This document shows, piece after piece, positions 24,401 through 33,873 of a DNA stretch of 41,714 nucleotides; position 1 is the first letter of the stretch, and each line of letters opens with the position of its first letter. The DNA lies in assembly GCA_029287595.1 (NCBI GenBank), contig JARFQU010000177.1, positions 1 to 41,714 of the forward strand, in the 5' to 3' direction. A model generated the notes under the pieces. That model was given only the letters and a program-made list of their open reading frames with translations, made no database searches and was not told where the DNA came from. The position numbers and the translations under genes were made by a program. Source of the stretch: Halioglobus sp. Its GTDB lineage: Bacteria > Pseudomonadota > Gammaproteobacteria > Pseudomonadales > Halieaceae.

Positions 24401-26101
24401 ATGAAAAAGCTCAACTTCCTGGATACCGGTTTTCTCCTCGCAGAAAGCCGTGAACAACCCATGCACGTTGGTGGCGTCGCTCTTTATACCTTGCCGGACG
24501 GCGCCGATGCACAGACCTTCCTGCATGAGATCGCGGGCATCATGCGCGATACAGATGCGCTACAGCCCCCCTTCGGCGACCGTCTGAAAATGGGCCCACT
24601 GGGCTTGCTGGGAAACGTGCACTGGGAAGCGGACCCCGACATGGATATCGAATATCACATACGTCACTCGGCACTGCCGGGGCCAGGTCGTTACCGGGAA
24701 CTGTTCAACCTGGTCTCGCGGCTGCACAGCACCCTTCTGGACCGCAAGCGCCCGCTGTGGGAAATGCACCTTATTGAGGGGCTGCAGAACCGGCAATTTG
24801 CGGTATACACCAAGACCCACCATGCAGCTGTAGATGGCGCTCGCTCAATCCACTTGAGCCGCAGCATGCTATCGAACAGTGCAGACGCGCGCCTGCAGGA
24901 CTCCCCCCTGTCGACCGCATCCTGGGAGCGGTACCGCGCAACTCTGGGCGAACGGCCCCACAGGGGGCTCAGTGACAGGGAAATTCGCAATGTCGCAGAG
25001 GTACTCAAAGCCCGATTCGACAGCGGTGCCAACCTGTTCAGCGCAGTAAAGCGGTTTGCCAATGCCTGGGCGGGCAACGACGATGCCCTGGCACTGCCCT
25101 TCCTCAAAGTGCCGCGCAGTTCGATCAACACGTCTATAGACGGGGCGCGCCGGTTTGTCGCACAAACCTGGCCTTTTGCCCGCATACATGCGGTGGGCAA
25201 AGCGTTCGATGGTACCTTCAATGACGCCGTGCTGGCGATGTGCGCCGGTGCACTGCGAACCTACCTGCAGAATCACACCGAACTGCCCGATGAATCCCTC
25301 AAGGCCATGGTGCCCGTCTCACTGCGCGAGGAAGGTGATATCGATTCATCCAATGCGGTGGCTGCCATCAGCGCCGACCTGGCCACCAATATCGCAGACC
25401 CGGCGAGACGTTTTGCCGCGATACAGGCGTCGATGCGTGCAGGCAAGGCATTCTACAAGGGCATGTCAGCGGCGGAGGTGCAGGCCGTCAGCATGCTGAT
25501 GCAGATTCCCGGCATGCTGCTGATGCCGCTGGGCCTGGCCAGCCGGCTGCCCCCGTTTAACACCGTCATCTCCAACGTGCCGGGGATACGCGAAACCATG
25601 TACTGGAATGGTGCCCGGCTGGATGGCAGCTACCCGGCCTCGATTGTGACGGAAGGTGTCGCTCTCAATATCACCCTCGTATCTTACGATCAGAATGTGG
25701 ATTTCGGTATCATGGCCTGCCGCCGCAGCATTCCCCAGGCGCAGCGTATTATCGATTACATGGAAGATGCCCTGACCGAACTTGAGGATGCAGCGGGACT
25801 GGCATCAGCAAAGAAGGCAGCAAAACCCAAACGCTCAGCAAAAGCGACAAGCAAAGCAAAATCAGAGGCAAAAGCGGCACCCAAGGCGAAAGCCGCCGCG
25901 AAAACTAAGGCTAAACCCAAGGCCAAAGTCAGGGCGAAGCCCAAGGCAAAGGCAAAGGCAAAGGCAAAGGCACAGCCTAAGCCCAGGGCAAAGACCAAGG
26001 CGAAGACTAAAGCGAAGGTCAAAACCGGGGCGAAGGCGAGAGCCAAGCCCAGAAGTGTGGCGGGAAAGAAGACTACAGCGAGCCGCGGCAGGAGGAAATA
26101 G
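24401..26101 (+). CDS. WS/DGAT acyltransferase with Lys/Ala-rich tail
   Basis: A 566-residue protein. Residues 1-465 form a bifunctional wax ester synthase/acyl-CoA:diacylglycerol acyltransferase, with catalytic HHAAVDG at 140-146, PLWEMHLIEGL before it, and NDAVLAMCAGALR and ISNVPG later. It esterifies acyl-CoA to fatty alcohols or diacylglycerol for storage lipid. From residue 468 to the end is a low-complexity tail of about 100 residues dominated by Lys, Ala, Pro and Arg (repeats of KAKA and PKAK), like histone H1, AlgP or the PhaF phasin tail. A pure WS/DGAT would end before it. The tail is in frame with no start or stop between, so it is a true fusion. Confidence 0.92.
   Translation: MKKLNFLDTGFLLAESREQPMHVGGVALYTLPDGADAQTFLHEIAGIMRDTDALQPPFGDRLKMGPLGLLGNVHWEADPDMDIEYHIRHSALPGPGRYRELFNLVSRLHSTLLDRKRPLWEMHLIEGLQNRQFAVYTKTHHAAVDGARSIHLSRSMLSNSADARLQDSPLSTASWERYRATLGERPHRGLSDREIRNVAEVLKARFDSGANLFSAVKRFANAWAGNDDALALPFLKVPRSSINTSIDGARRFVAQTWPFARIHAVGKAFDGTFNDAVLAMCAGALRTYLQNHTELPDESLKAMVPVSLREEGDIDSSNAVAAISADLATNIADPARRFAAIQASMRAGKAFYKGMSAAEVQAVSMLMQIPGMLLMPLGLASRLPPFNTVISNVPGIRETMYWNGARLDGSYPASIVTEGVALNITLVSYDQNVDFGIMACRRSIPQAQRIIDYMEDALTELEDAAGLASAKKAAKPKRSAKATSKAKSEAKAAPKAKAAAKTKAKPKAKVRAKPKAKAKAKAKAQPKPRAKTKAKTKAKVKTGAKARAKPRSVAGKKTTASRGRRK
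25943..25972 (+). repeat. Hexanucleotide tandem repeat in the acyltransferase tail
   Basis: Five exact head-to-tail copies of AAGGCA encode alternating Lys-Ala in the tail. The surrounding 25800-26090 is made of variants of the same unit. Changes in copy number by slippage would keep the frame and change the tail length. Confidence 0.9.
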
Positions 26102-26161
26102 AGCCGGGCGGGTTCCGGCAAAAACCCATAGACTGTTACCGGGCTCCCGCTACCGGGCCAT

Positions 26162-27133
26162 CTACCCGGTCATCATTGACGCAAAGCGATCATTAATAAT
26201 CTGATCCGCCTCACTCATGATATTGTGGATGAGTTCCTTACAGGTAGGGATATCGTTGATCAGGCCGCCACACATACCCACCGTTACCATGCCCGCCTCG
26301 ATATCACCGGTAGACCAGGCTTTTTCCTGGTTCTGGCCCGACACCAGGTGGTGTACCTGGCCGAAGTCGCCACCGGCTGCCTCAATTTCTGCCACCTTGT
26401 CGGCAATACTGTTTTTGTACACGCGGGCCGTATTGCGGTAGCTGCGGAAAATCAATCGGGTCTGGGTTTCGTCCATCTCCACGATTTTCTGTTTGATGCC
26501 CTCATGGATGGGCGCTTCCTGGGTCACCATGAAACGGCTACCCATATTGATGCCCTCGGCACCCAGAGCCAGGGCGGCGACCAGTCCCCGGGCATCGGCG
26601 ATGCCACCGGAGGCCACCACCGGTATTTTCAAAGCCTGGGCCGCTGCCGGGAACAGTACCAGACCGCCGACATCGGCTTCACCCGGGTGCCCTGCACATT
26701 CAAAGCCATCTATACTGACCACATCTACACCGATGCGCTCTGACTTCAGCGCATGGCGCACGGCAACGCACTTGTGTATGACCTTGATGCCATGGGCCTT
26801 GAAGGCGTCCATGAAAGGTTCGGGACTGCGCCCTGCCGTCTCCACAATTTTTACGCCGCTGCGGCAAATTACATCGACATAATCATCGTAATTGATCTCC
26901 GTGGCCACCACACCCACCGTCAGGTTGACCGCGAAGGGCTTGTCCGTGAGGGAGCGGCACTTTTCGATCTCGGCCTCCAGCCCCTCAAGCGTGGGCTGGG
27001 TGAGTGCGGTCATCACCCCCAGCGCGCCGGCATTGGATGCCGCGGCCGCCAGTTCGGCGGTTCCCACGCGCATCATCCCGCCGCAGATAATCGGGGTCTC
27101 GATGCCCAGCATCTCAGTAATTCTGGTCTTCAT
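26162..27133 (-). CDS. Nitronate monooxygenase family flavoprotein
   Basis: A 323-residue TIM-barrel FMN enzyme of the nitronate monooxygenase/2-nitropropane dioxygenase family. The N-terminal TPIICGGMMRVGTAELAAA, the FECAGHPGE segment with its catalytic-position His, and the phosphate-binding VASGGIADARG and GSRFMVTQEAP are all present. True nitronate oxidation is uncertain, as many members act as enoyl-reductase-like or unknown FMN oxidoreductases. It faces the acyltransferase gene tail-to-tail with 60 bases between. It follows the MAPEG gene on the same strand. Confidence 0.9.
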   Translation of the reverse strand: MKTRITEMLGIETPIICGGMMRVGTAELAAAASNAGALGVMTALTQPTLEGLEAEIEKCRSLTDKPFAVNLTVGVVATEINYDDYVDVICRSGVKIVETAGRSPEPFMDAFKAHGIKVIHKCVAVRHALKSERIGVDVVSIDGFECAGHPGEADVGGLVLFPAAAQALKIPVVASGGIADARGLVAALALGAEGINMGSRFMVTQEAPIHEGIKQKIVEMDETQTRLIFRSYRNTARVYKNSIADKVAEIEAAGGDFGQVHHLVSGQNQEKAWSTGDIEAGMVTVGMCGGLINDIPTCKELIHNIMSEADQIINDRFASMMTG

Positions 27134-27156
27134 TGGTTCTTCGCTCCATGTTAAAG

Positions 27157-27172
27157 CCCCCGACTCCGGGGG
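27157..27172 (-). terminator. GC-rich hairpin downstream of the MAPEG gene
   Basis: On the minus strand CCCCCG-GAGT-CGGGGG forms a 6-bp stem with a 4-base loop, followed by CTTTAAC. It lies between the MAPEG and nitronate monooxygenase genes. The T-tract is poor, so it is at most a weak terminator. Confidence 0.35.
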
Positions 27173-27225
27173 AGCGGGAAGGATTACAAATAGACTGATT
27201 AACGATTACGAGAAAAGAACAGCCT

Positions 27226-27615
27226 CTACACGAGCAACTGACGCGCAATCATGATGATACCCACCCACGCAACCGCAAAGGGTACGGGCCGGATCAGGGG
27301 CACGGCGGCAAGATAGATCACCGCATGCACCACCCTTGCATAGAAGAACAACTGTGCACCCAGCACAGTCATATCATTTGATACGCCCGCCAGATTGGCT
27401 ACCAGCACCACTGGCGCAAACATCAGCAGGTTCTCTATCGAGTTATCGCGCAAGCGGGTGACACGGGCGTGAAACACCTGTTTTTCAGGCAAATCATCCC
27501 TGGAACCGGCCTGGGCCAACAGACCATTGGCCAGAATGCCGGCAGTAGCCTGAATCAGCAGAACCAGCATCAACAGGCCGACACTGTACAGCAGCATGGT
27601 TAATTCTATAGTCAT
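27226..27615 (-). CDS. MAPEG family membrane protein
   Basis: A 129-residue protein with four hydrophobic segments, the MAPEG topology (membrane-associated proteins in eicosanoid and glutathione metabolism). Typical marks are the RAR-like glutathione-side motif after the first segment (FHARVTRLRDNSIENL, with Glu and Asn) and the YARVVHAVIYLAA segment. Bacterial members may conjugate glutathione in the inner membrane, though function is rarely shown. AGGGAG precedes the ATG. It fits the glutathione-rich character of the window. Confidence 0.88.
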   Translation of the reverse strand: MTIELTMLLYSVGLLMLVLLIQATAGILANGLLAQAGSRDDLPEKQVFHARVTRLRDNSIENLLMFAPVVLVANLAGVSNDMTVLGAQLFFYARVVHAVIYLAAVPLIRPVPFAVAWVGIIMIARQLLV

Positions 27616-27674
27616 AATAAGTACTCCCTTATTTGTTATCGTTACGGTTCGTTATTGTTCTCGCTGCAAATAAA

Positions 27675-28256
27675 TTATTCAGCCATCGCTTTTAAATAGA
27701 GGGACTTCTTCGGCGCGGCCAGCACCCGCTCTACCATGGGCACGAAGAATTCCAGCGGCTCGCTGTCATAGCCGGGGTCAAAACTGTTCTGGTCATACTT
27801 GTGACAGAAATCGACACAGGCCTGGTAATGGGGATGTTCCCGAAAGGCGTCACGCCCATCGCGGTCCAGTCCCACGTAGTGAAAGAAATAATAGCCCTGG
27901 AAAATCCCGTGGTGCTCGATGATCCAGTGATTCTCTTCGCTGATGTAGGGTTCAAGAATAGTGGCCGCCACATCGGCATGATTGGTGGGCCCGAGGGTGT
28001 CACCAATATCATGGAGCAAAGCGCAAACCACATACTCTTCATCCCTTCCGTCTCTGTGGGCGCGGGTAGCGGTCTGCAGACAGTGTTCCAGGCGATCTAC
28101 CGGATAGCCGCCATAATCGCCCTCCAGCAACTTGAGGTGCTCGATAATACGCCCCGGCAGGGCCGCCATAAATGGCCGCATATGCCCCGCAATAATCTGC
28201 CAATCATCGGCGGTGCCCTCTGTCATCGCCTTGAACTGCGCCTGTTGTTGAGCCAT
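27675..28256 (-). CDS. HD-domain protein, possible diiron oxygenase (PhnZ-like)
   Basis: A 193-residue HD-fold protein. Possible metal ligands are H58 (RLEHCLQTA), H82-D83 (LLHDIGD), H93 (TNHAD), H115/H116 (EHHGIF) and D155 (HKYDQ). This six-ligand set and the order YGG----LEH fit the mixed-valent diiron oxygenases of the PhnZ/MIOX type better than a one-metal HD phosphohydrolase. The Tyr of PhnZ's Y-x-G-E lid is present (Y48), but the Glu position is Tyr (Y51). The substrate is unknown. The start at 28256 is chosen because GGAGAAGG stands directly before that ATG; a double ATG nine codons upstream lacks a site. It diverges from the P-type ATPase. Confidence 0.8.
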   Translation of the reverse strand: MAQQQAQFKAMTEGTADDWQIIAGHMRPFMAALPGRIIEHLKLLEGDYGGYPVDRLEHCLQTATRAHRDGRDEEYVVCALLHDIGDTLGPTNHADVAATILEPYISEENHWIIEHHGIFQGYYFFHYVGLDRDGRDAFREHPHYQACVDFCHKYDQNSFDPGYDSEPLEFFVPMVERVLAAPKKSLYLKAMAE

Positions 28257-28460
28257 TGCCCTTCTCCGTAGTCTTTTCATCATTTCAGGGGCGATAGTTT
28301 AGCTCAATCAGGTATTTAATCCATAAGCCGATGGGATAAGCCTGAATCCTGCATGTACTGTGCACTTGCTGATATCCGCGCCAGGCGGCACAATCAGCCC
28401 TTCTCCAGGCCCGCTCACAAACACAATGGCCTGATTGGAGGCAGTCACAGGAGGTTCCAC

Positions 28461-31166
28461 GTGCCCCACCCGCCATCCACGCAGGCGGAACCAGAGCTGG
28501 TCGGGCTGTCCTTGGCGCAACTACTGCATACCCATGGCAGCAGTCGCGATGGATTGAGCCAGGCCGAGGCCACAGCCCGACAACAGCGCCACGGCCTGAA
28601 CCAGATCAAGTTCCACCGCAGCAAATCCCCCTGGCGCATGTTATTGCATGAGTTTACCGCTCTCTTTCCCCTGTTGCTGCTGGCGGCAGCAGGCCTGTCA
28701 TTGTTTGCCGATCAGCTCAGTCCGGGGCAAGGGTATGACCTGATAGGCGCCGCCCTGCTGGGAGTCGTGGTACTCAATGCCGTGGTGTCGTTCCTGCAAA
28801 ACTATAAAGTTGAGAAAGTGATGCTTTCTTTTCTCGACTACATACCCAAGGAGGTAGCGATACTGCGGGAGGGCGCCGAGCAGCTGATAGACGCCAAAGA
28901 GGTGGTACCCGGAGACATACTGTTTGTGCAGGAGGGCGATAAGATCCCGGTTGACGGCGTACTTTTGGAAGGCACCGAACTATTGGTAGACGAGTCAATT
29001 CTGAGCGGGGAGTCGGAGCCCCTGCTGAAACTCCCAATGGATGCGCAAGTCGAGGCCAACAACTTACTCAGTTCAGGGGCCACCGTGCTAAAGGGCAGCG
29101 GCCGCCTGGTTACGGTCCGCACCGGCCGCTCCACCACTATCGGTTCGATCTCCGAGCTTTCCCAGGGCGTGAGCCAGGACCTGACGCCGATGCAGCGCGA
29201 GCTCAGCTATTTTGTCCGACGTATCACCTGGCTGGCATTGGGCATCGGCGCCGCGTTTTTTGCCATAGGTTTTGCTATCGGCAACCCATTCTGGGTCAAC
29301 CTTATCTTCGCCATCGGGATTATCGTAGCCAACGTTCCGGAGGGCCTGTTGCCGACAGTAACCCTGGCGCTCACCCAATCTTCCGTGCGCATGAGCAAGC
29401 GCAACGCACTGGTAAAACACATCCTCTCTGTGGAAACCCTGGGTTCCACCACCGTTATTTGTACAGACAAGACCGGCACACTAACCCGCAATAAACTGCA
29501 TGTGGAAAGCCTGTACCTTGGCTTCAGCGAAATAAAGCCCAATGACCATGCGCTGCTGGAGAAGCAATCTGCGGTTCTCCCGCTCACCGAGATAATGGCG
29601 CTGTGTAATGATGTCATCGCCACCAGTAACCACAATGGCCAGGATGGCTTGCACGGCGACCCGACCGAACTGGCGCTGGCAGAATTCGTCAACAGCCGCG
29701 ACGACTACGATACTATCCGCCAACGTTTTCAATCCGTGGCCAACCGCGCCTTTGATGCCGACGCGAAGTATATGAGCGCCATCCACCGCCGTCCGGATGA
29801 CACGCTGTTGATGACAGTCAAGGGCGCACCCGACGTCATCATTGACCGCTGCACGCAGGTGCACAGTGGGGGGCTGGTGCGCAACCTCACACGCGATGAG
29901 ATCGAGCAGCTTAAAGAGCAGGCGGTTCACTATGCCGGCCAGGGTCTGCGCGTACTGGCACTGGCCTGTAAGGTGGCAGATGCTTCAGATTCAGAGGAGC
30001 AGGACCTGGTCTTCATAGGCCTGGTGGCCATGGTTGATCCACCGCGGACGGAGGTGCCCGCGGCGGTCGCCGCATGCCACACCGCAGGTATCCGCATTGT
30101 GGTGATGAGCGGGGACAAGGCCGAGACGGTCGCCTATATCGCCCGCAAACTTGGCATCGTGCAACATCCCAGGGTGATAGAAGGCGACCAGATCGCGCAA
30201 ATGAGCCGACCGCAACTGCTGGAGGTGCTGCAGGACCCGCAGGTGTTGTTTGCGCGTATCGCGCCTGAGCAAAAGCTCACCATCGTTGAGGGATTCAAGG
30301 AGCTGGGTGAAGTCGTGGCAGTTACCGGGGATGGCGTAAACGATGCGCCCGCACTGAAGCGAGCCGATATCGGTATCGCCATGGGCCAGCGCGGCACAGA
30401 CGTCGCCAAGGAAGCATCCGATATCATTTTGCTGGATGACAACTTCGCCACGATTGTCACCGCGGTGGAGGAAGGTCGTGCAGTCTATGACAACATCAAG
30501 AAGTTTATCACCTACATTCTCACCAGTAATATCCCGGAAATCCTGCCTTTTATTGCTTATGTGTTGCTGCCCATTCCCTTGCCGATAACCGTGGTACAGA
30601 TCCTGGCGATCGACCTTGTCACAGATATTCTTCCCGCCATAGGGCTGGGCAACGAACCGCCTGAGTCGGATGTTATGCACCGGCCACCACGCCCGCGCAA
30701 TGAACGACTGGTGAGCTACCGTACCTTTGTTCGCAGTTATGGCATTATCGGCCCCGCCGAAGCAGCCCTGTCGTTCCTGGCATTTTTCCTGGTGTTGCAA
30801 GCGGGAGGCTGGCATTGGGCCCAGCCGCTTGCAAGCAGCGCCGTCCTGTATGGCCAGGCCAGCGGCGCCTTCCTCGCCACTATCATTTTCTGCCAAATTG
30901 GCAACGTGATGGCCTGCCGCACCAACCGCCAGAGCGCCCTGCCCTACCTGATACGGCACAATATGTGGATTTGGACCGGCCTGGTGGTGGAAGTCGTGTT
31001 TATACTGTCGATTATTTACCTGCCAGTGTTCCACACCTTCTTCTCCACCGCCGCTCTACCTGTGTGGGTGTGGGGTATCATCCTGGCTACGCCGTGGATC
31101 ATTTTCGCAATCGAAGAGGTGCGCAAATGGCTGGTTCGCAGGGGAGCACACTGGTTGATGGCCTGA
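28461..31166 (+). CDS. P-type IIC cation ATPase, Na+/K+-ATPase-like
   Basis: A 901-residue P-type ATPase. The phosphorylated Asp is D336 in CTDKTGTLT. The actuator motif is LSGESEPL, the nucleotide domain has KGAPDVII, and the hinge is GDGVNDAPALK. Ion-site segments align closely with animal Na+/K+-ATPase: NVPEGLLPTVT (E294), LTSNIPEILPF (S689, N690, E693) and IDLVTDILPAI (D718, D722). In segment 8, the place of the animal Asp that makes sodium site III is Asn (CQIGNVMACRT). The likely role is Na+ and/or K+ transport in the inner membrane, useful in sea water. No beta subunit is seen. The GTG at 28461 has AGGAGG at six bases; an ATG 36 codons upstream lacks one. Confidence 0.9.
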   Translation: MPHPPSTQAEPELVGLSLAQLLHTHGSSRDGLSQAEATARQQRHGLNQIKFHRSKSPWRMLLHEFTALFPLLLLAAAGLSLFADQLSPGQGYDLIGAALLGVVVLNAVVSFLQNYKVEKVMLSFLDYIPKEVAILREGAEQLIDAKEVVPGDILFVQEGDKIPVDGVLLEGTELLVDESILSGESEPLLKLPMDAQVEANNLLSSGATVLKGSGRLVTVRTGRSTTIGSISELSQGVSQDLTPMQRELSYFVRRITWLALGIGAAFFAIGFAIGNPFWVNLIFAIGIIVANVPEGLLPTVTLALTQSSVRMSKRNALVKHILSVETLGSTTVICTDKTGTLTRNKLHVESLYLGFSEIKPNDHALLEKQSAVLPLTEIMALCNDVIATSNHNGQDGLHGDPTELALAEFVNSRDDYDTIRQRFQSVANRAFDADAKYMSAIHRRPDDTLLMTVKGAPDVIIDRCTQVHSGGLVRNLTRDEIEQLKEQAVHYAGQGLRVLALACKVADASDSEEQDLVFIGLVAMVDPPRTEVPAAVAACHTAGIRIVVMSGDKAETVAYIARKLGIVQHPRVIEGDQIAQMSRPQLLEVLQDPQVLFARIAPEQKLTIVEGFKELGEVVAVTGDGVNDAPALKRADIGIAMGQRGTDVAKEASDIILLDDNFATIVTAVEEGRAVYDNIKKFITYILTSNIPEILPFIAYVLLPIPLPITVVQILAIDLVTDILPAIGLGNEPPESDVMHRPPRPRNERLVSYRTFVRSYGIIGPAEAALSFLAFFLVLQAGGWHWAQPLASSAVLYGQASGAFLATIIFCQIGNVMACRTNRQSALPYLIRHNMWIWTGLVVEVVFILSIIYLPVFHTFFSTAALPVWVWGIILATPWIIFAIEEVRKWLVRRGAHWLMA

Positions 31167-31225
31167 CAGCAGGTCTCGAATATTATTTCGCGCCGTCGTG
31201 CCAGTCAGTAAAGTAAAAGTGGCGG

Positions 31226-31432
31226 ATGGGCCGATATACCATTGCGCCAGTGTAAAGCCGGTACAGCGAGGTTATCCTCCCGGCGGAGCCGTGCCGCATC
31301 TGTGGGGATGTTAACGACGTGGTCGAGGTACAGGGCGCGTATGTGTATTTGGTGTGGCATGAATTAGCTACGGACTGTAACATTCCTGGCCATACCGTCT
31401 TCACTGCGTGTGCACAATTTAGCGCGCCCTGA
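31226..31432 (+). pseudogene. Possible small ORF interrupted by one TAA
   Basis: From an ATG at 31226 a 68-codon frame runs to a TGA at 31430-31432, with a single TAA at codon 10 (31253-31255). The part after the stop reads as a plausible protein: CRICG, then DVVEVQGAYVYLVWHELA and [20 protein letters not shown]. Four Cys are present, two as CxxC. No ribosome site is evident and I do not recognise the family, so it could be chance. It occupies most of the 290-base gap between the ATPase and dusA. Confidence 0.25.
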
Positions 31433-31455
31433 CACTTATTGGAGCTTTTTCATTC

Positions 31456-32457
31456 TTGTATATCAATAGGTTGCTATCCATTGCTCCAATGATGGATTGG
31501 AGTGACCATCACTGCCGCTACTTCTGGCGCCTGCTGACGAAGCAGGCGCTGCTGTATACCGAAATGGTGACCACCGGCGCGCTGATACACGGGGACCGGG
31601 AGCGCTTTCTGCACTTCAATGTGCAGGAGCACCCGGTGGCACTGCAGCTGGGCGGCTCAGACCCGGCGGACCTCGCACGCTGCGCCGCCTGGGCCCAGGA
31701 GTGGGGCTACGATGAGGTGAACCTGAACTGCGGCTGCCCCTCCGACAGGGTCCAGTCGGGCATGTTCGGCGCCTGCCTGATGGGAAGACCGCAACTGGTA
31801 GCTGATTGTGTGCGGGCCATGGTGGCCGCCTGCGATATTCCGGTCACGGTAAAGCACCGTATCGGCATCGACGACATGGAATCCTATAATGAACTGAAAG
31901 GCTTTGTGGAACCTGTAGCCGCCGCTGGCTGCTCGGTTTTTATCGTGCACGCGCGCAAGGCCTGGCTACAGGGCCTGTCGCCGAAGGAAAATCGTGAGAT
32001 TCCCCCACTGAACTACCCCTGGGTCTACCAGCTGAAAAAGGATTTTCCGGATTTAACCATCATCCTGAACGGCGGCGTACAAACCCTGGAGGAGTCCCGG
32101 GAGCACCTGCTACATGTGGATGGGGTAATGATAGGGCGGGAGGCTTACCAGAACCCGTGGATGCTGGCGCAGGCGGATTTCAAGCTCTACGGGATGGACA
32201 ATCCGGCGAAATCCCGCGATGATGTCATCGCTGGCCTGCTGCCCTACGTGGAGCATCAGCTCGCTCGCGGAGTTCACCTGAACCACATTACCCGTCACAT
32301 CCTCGGCCTCTACCAGGGCGTGCCGGGCGCCAGGAAATTCAGGCGCCACATCAGCGAAAACGCGTACAAAAAACAAGCGGGACTCGAGGTGCTCACTGAG
32401 GCATACCGGCTGGTCCGGGAAGCCGGCAGCCCTGCGCAATCGAGTTCAGCTGCGTAA
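31456..32457 (+). CDS. dusA: tRNA-dihydrouridine(20/20a) synthase
   Basis: A 333-residue FMN enzyme that reduces uridine 20/20a in the tRNA D-loop. [10 protein letters not shown] at the N-terminus, the catalytic Cys in [13 protein letters not shown], the tRNA/FMN segment [25 protein letters not shown] and the late [11 protein letters not shown] are diagnostic of DusA. The start is a TTG at 31456 with GGAG eleven bases upstream; no ATG precedes the conserved core at a suitable distance. It leads a run of plus-strand genes with transaldolase 19 bases after it. Confidence 0.95.
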   Translation: MYINRLLSIAPMMDWSDHHCRYFWRLLTKQALLYTEMVTTGALIHGDRERFLHFNVQEHPVALQLGGSDPADLARCAAWAQEWGYDEVNLNCGCPSDRVQSGMFGACLMGRPQLVADCVRAMVAACDIPVTVKHRIGIDDMESYNELKGFVEPVAAAGCSVFIVHARKAWLQGLSPKENREIPPLNYPWVYQLKKDFPDLTIILNGGVQTLEESREHLLHVDGVMIGREAYQNPWMLAQADFKLYGMDNPAKSRDDVIAGLLPYVEHQLARGVHLNHITRHILGLYQGVPGARKFRRHISENAYKKQAGLEVLTEAYRLVREAGSPAQSSSAA

Positions 32458-32476
32458 AGCAGAGGAAAAAACATAA

Positions 32477-33430
32477 ATGAGTAACAAGCTCGATCAACTC
32501 AAGGCGATGACTGATGTCGTGGCCGATACCGGCGACATCGAGGCAATGCGACGCTTCAAGCCGATGGACGCCACCACCAATCCCTCCCTGCTGCTGAAGG
32601 CGGCTGCCCTGCCCCACTACGCCCAGCTGCTGGACCAGGCGAAATCCTGGGCCCTGGCCCAGGGCGGTTCAGACGCACAGCAGCTGGCCAACAGCTGTGA
32701 CCGTTTTGCAGTGGATGTGGGCAAGGAAATTCTCGGCATCATTCCCGGGCGTATCTCCACCGAGGTGGATGCGCGCCTGTCCTTCAATACCGATGGCACC
32801 ATGGAGCGTGCACGTAAGCTTATCGGCATGTACGAGGAAGCCGGCATCGGGCGTGAACGCATCCTGATAAAGACCGCCTCCACCTGGGAAGGCATACAGG
32901 CGGCCCGGCAACTGGAGCAGGAGGGCATCAACTGCAACCTCACCCTGTTGTTCGGATTCAGCCAGGCCGCTGCCTGCGCTGACGCCGGGGTATTCCTGAT
33001 CTCACCCTTCGTGGGGCGCATCCTGGACTGGTACAAGGCCAACACGGATCTGGTGATAGAAAAGCCGGAAGACGATCCCGGCGTGCAGTCCGTCGCGCGT
33101 ATTTACCACTACTACAAGCAACACGGTTACGAAACTGTGGTTATGGGTGCCAGCTTCCGCAATGCCGGAGAAATTGAAGCCCTGGCCGGCTGCGATCGCC
33201 TGACCATCAGCCCGGCACTACTGGAAGAACTGGCCGGTGACGCCGGTGAGCTTAAACAGCGGCTTAACGCCGCCGATGCCCGGACAAGCGATAGTAAAGC
33301 TGCCCCTGTAGAGACCGATTTCCGCTATGAACTCAATGCGGACGCCATGGCAACGGAAAAACTGGCCGAGGGCATCCGCAATTTCGTCGCCGACCAGATC
33401 AAGCTGGAGCAACTCATTAGTTCACGATGA
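32477..33430 (+). CDS. tal: Transaldolase
   Basis: A 317-residue class I transaldolase of the pentose phosphate pathway, moving dihydroxyacetone units between sugar phosphates in the cytoplasm. The Schiff-base lysine is K132 in [11 protein letters not shown], the same number as in E. coli TalB. The N-terminal [12 protein letters not shown] and the late VMGASFRN are present. It stands 19 bases after dusA and overlaps the following TerB-like gene by 4 bases (ATGA), indicating cotranscription and coupled translation. Confidence 0.97.
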   Translation: MSNKLDQLKAMTDVVADTGDIEAMRRFKPMDATTNPSLLLKAAALPHYAQLLDQAKSWALAQGGSDAQQLANSCDRFAVDVGKEILGIIPGRISTEVDARLSFNTDGTMERARKLIGMYEEAGIGRERILIKTASTWEGIQAARQLEQEGINCNLTLLFGFSQAAACADAGVFLISPFVGRILDWYKANTDLVIEKPEDDPGVQSVARIYHYYKQHGYETVVMGASFRNAGEIEALAGCDRLTISPALLEELAGDAGELKQRLNAADARTSDSKAAPVETDFRYELNADAMATEKLAEGIRNFVADQIKLEQLISSR

Positions 33431-33873
33431 TTAACGCACTCAAAGCACTATTTGAAGCTCCCCCGCGGGAGAGTGAAGAGCAGTTGCAGCAGCGGCTGCA
33501 CCTCGCAGCTGCCGCGTTGTTAATTGAAACTAGCCGGGCCGATTTCACGCAGGACATGGCCGAGCAACAGGCTGTGGAAAAATTACTCAGCGAAGCCCTG
33601 GGCCTACCGTCGGGACAAGTACATGACCTGATGGTGAACGCCACCAGCCAGGTCGATGAAGCGACATCACTGTACGAGTTCACCCGCGTGATTAATGATC
33701 ACTACAGCCCGGAGCAGAAGTTGAAGCTGGTGCGGGCCATGTGGACTGTCGCCTATGCGGACGGTAACCTGGACAAATATGAGGAAGCCCTCATCCGGCA
33801 GGTGGCGGAGCTGACGTATGTGCCCCATCAGGATTATATTCGCTGCAAGCTGCAGGCTGCGGGCTCAGCTTAA
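33427..33873 (+). CDS. TerB-like protein
   Basis: A 148-residue all-helical protein of the TerB/DjlA-like fold. The signature [16 protein letters not shown] in the first third and [28 protein letters not shown] near the end, an EF-hand-like acidic loop, match the TerB repeat pattern. The family is linked to tellurite resistance by name, but stand-alone members like this have no shown function. It overlaps tal by 4 bases. Its TAA overlaps that of the convergent STAS gene within the palindrome TTAA. Confidence 0.85.
   Translation: MINALKALFEAPPRESEEQLQQRLHLAAAALLIETSRADFTQDMAEQQAVEKLLSEALGLPSGQVHDLMVNATSQVDEATSLYEFTRVINDHYSPEQKLKLVRAMWTVAYADGNLDKYEEALIRQVAELTYVPHQDYIRCKLQAAGSA

Noticed and set aside
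25756-26121. Minus-strand frame opposite the acyltransferase tail, rich in Ala/Leu/Phe
   Set aside because: It is the mirror of the Lys/Ala codon repeat; composition explains it.
31183-31404. Minus-strand 73-codon frame between the ATPase and dusA
   Set aside because: No ribosome site and no recognisable motif; the plus-strand reading in the same place looks more protein-like.
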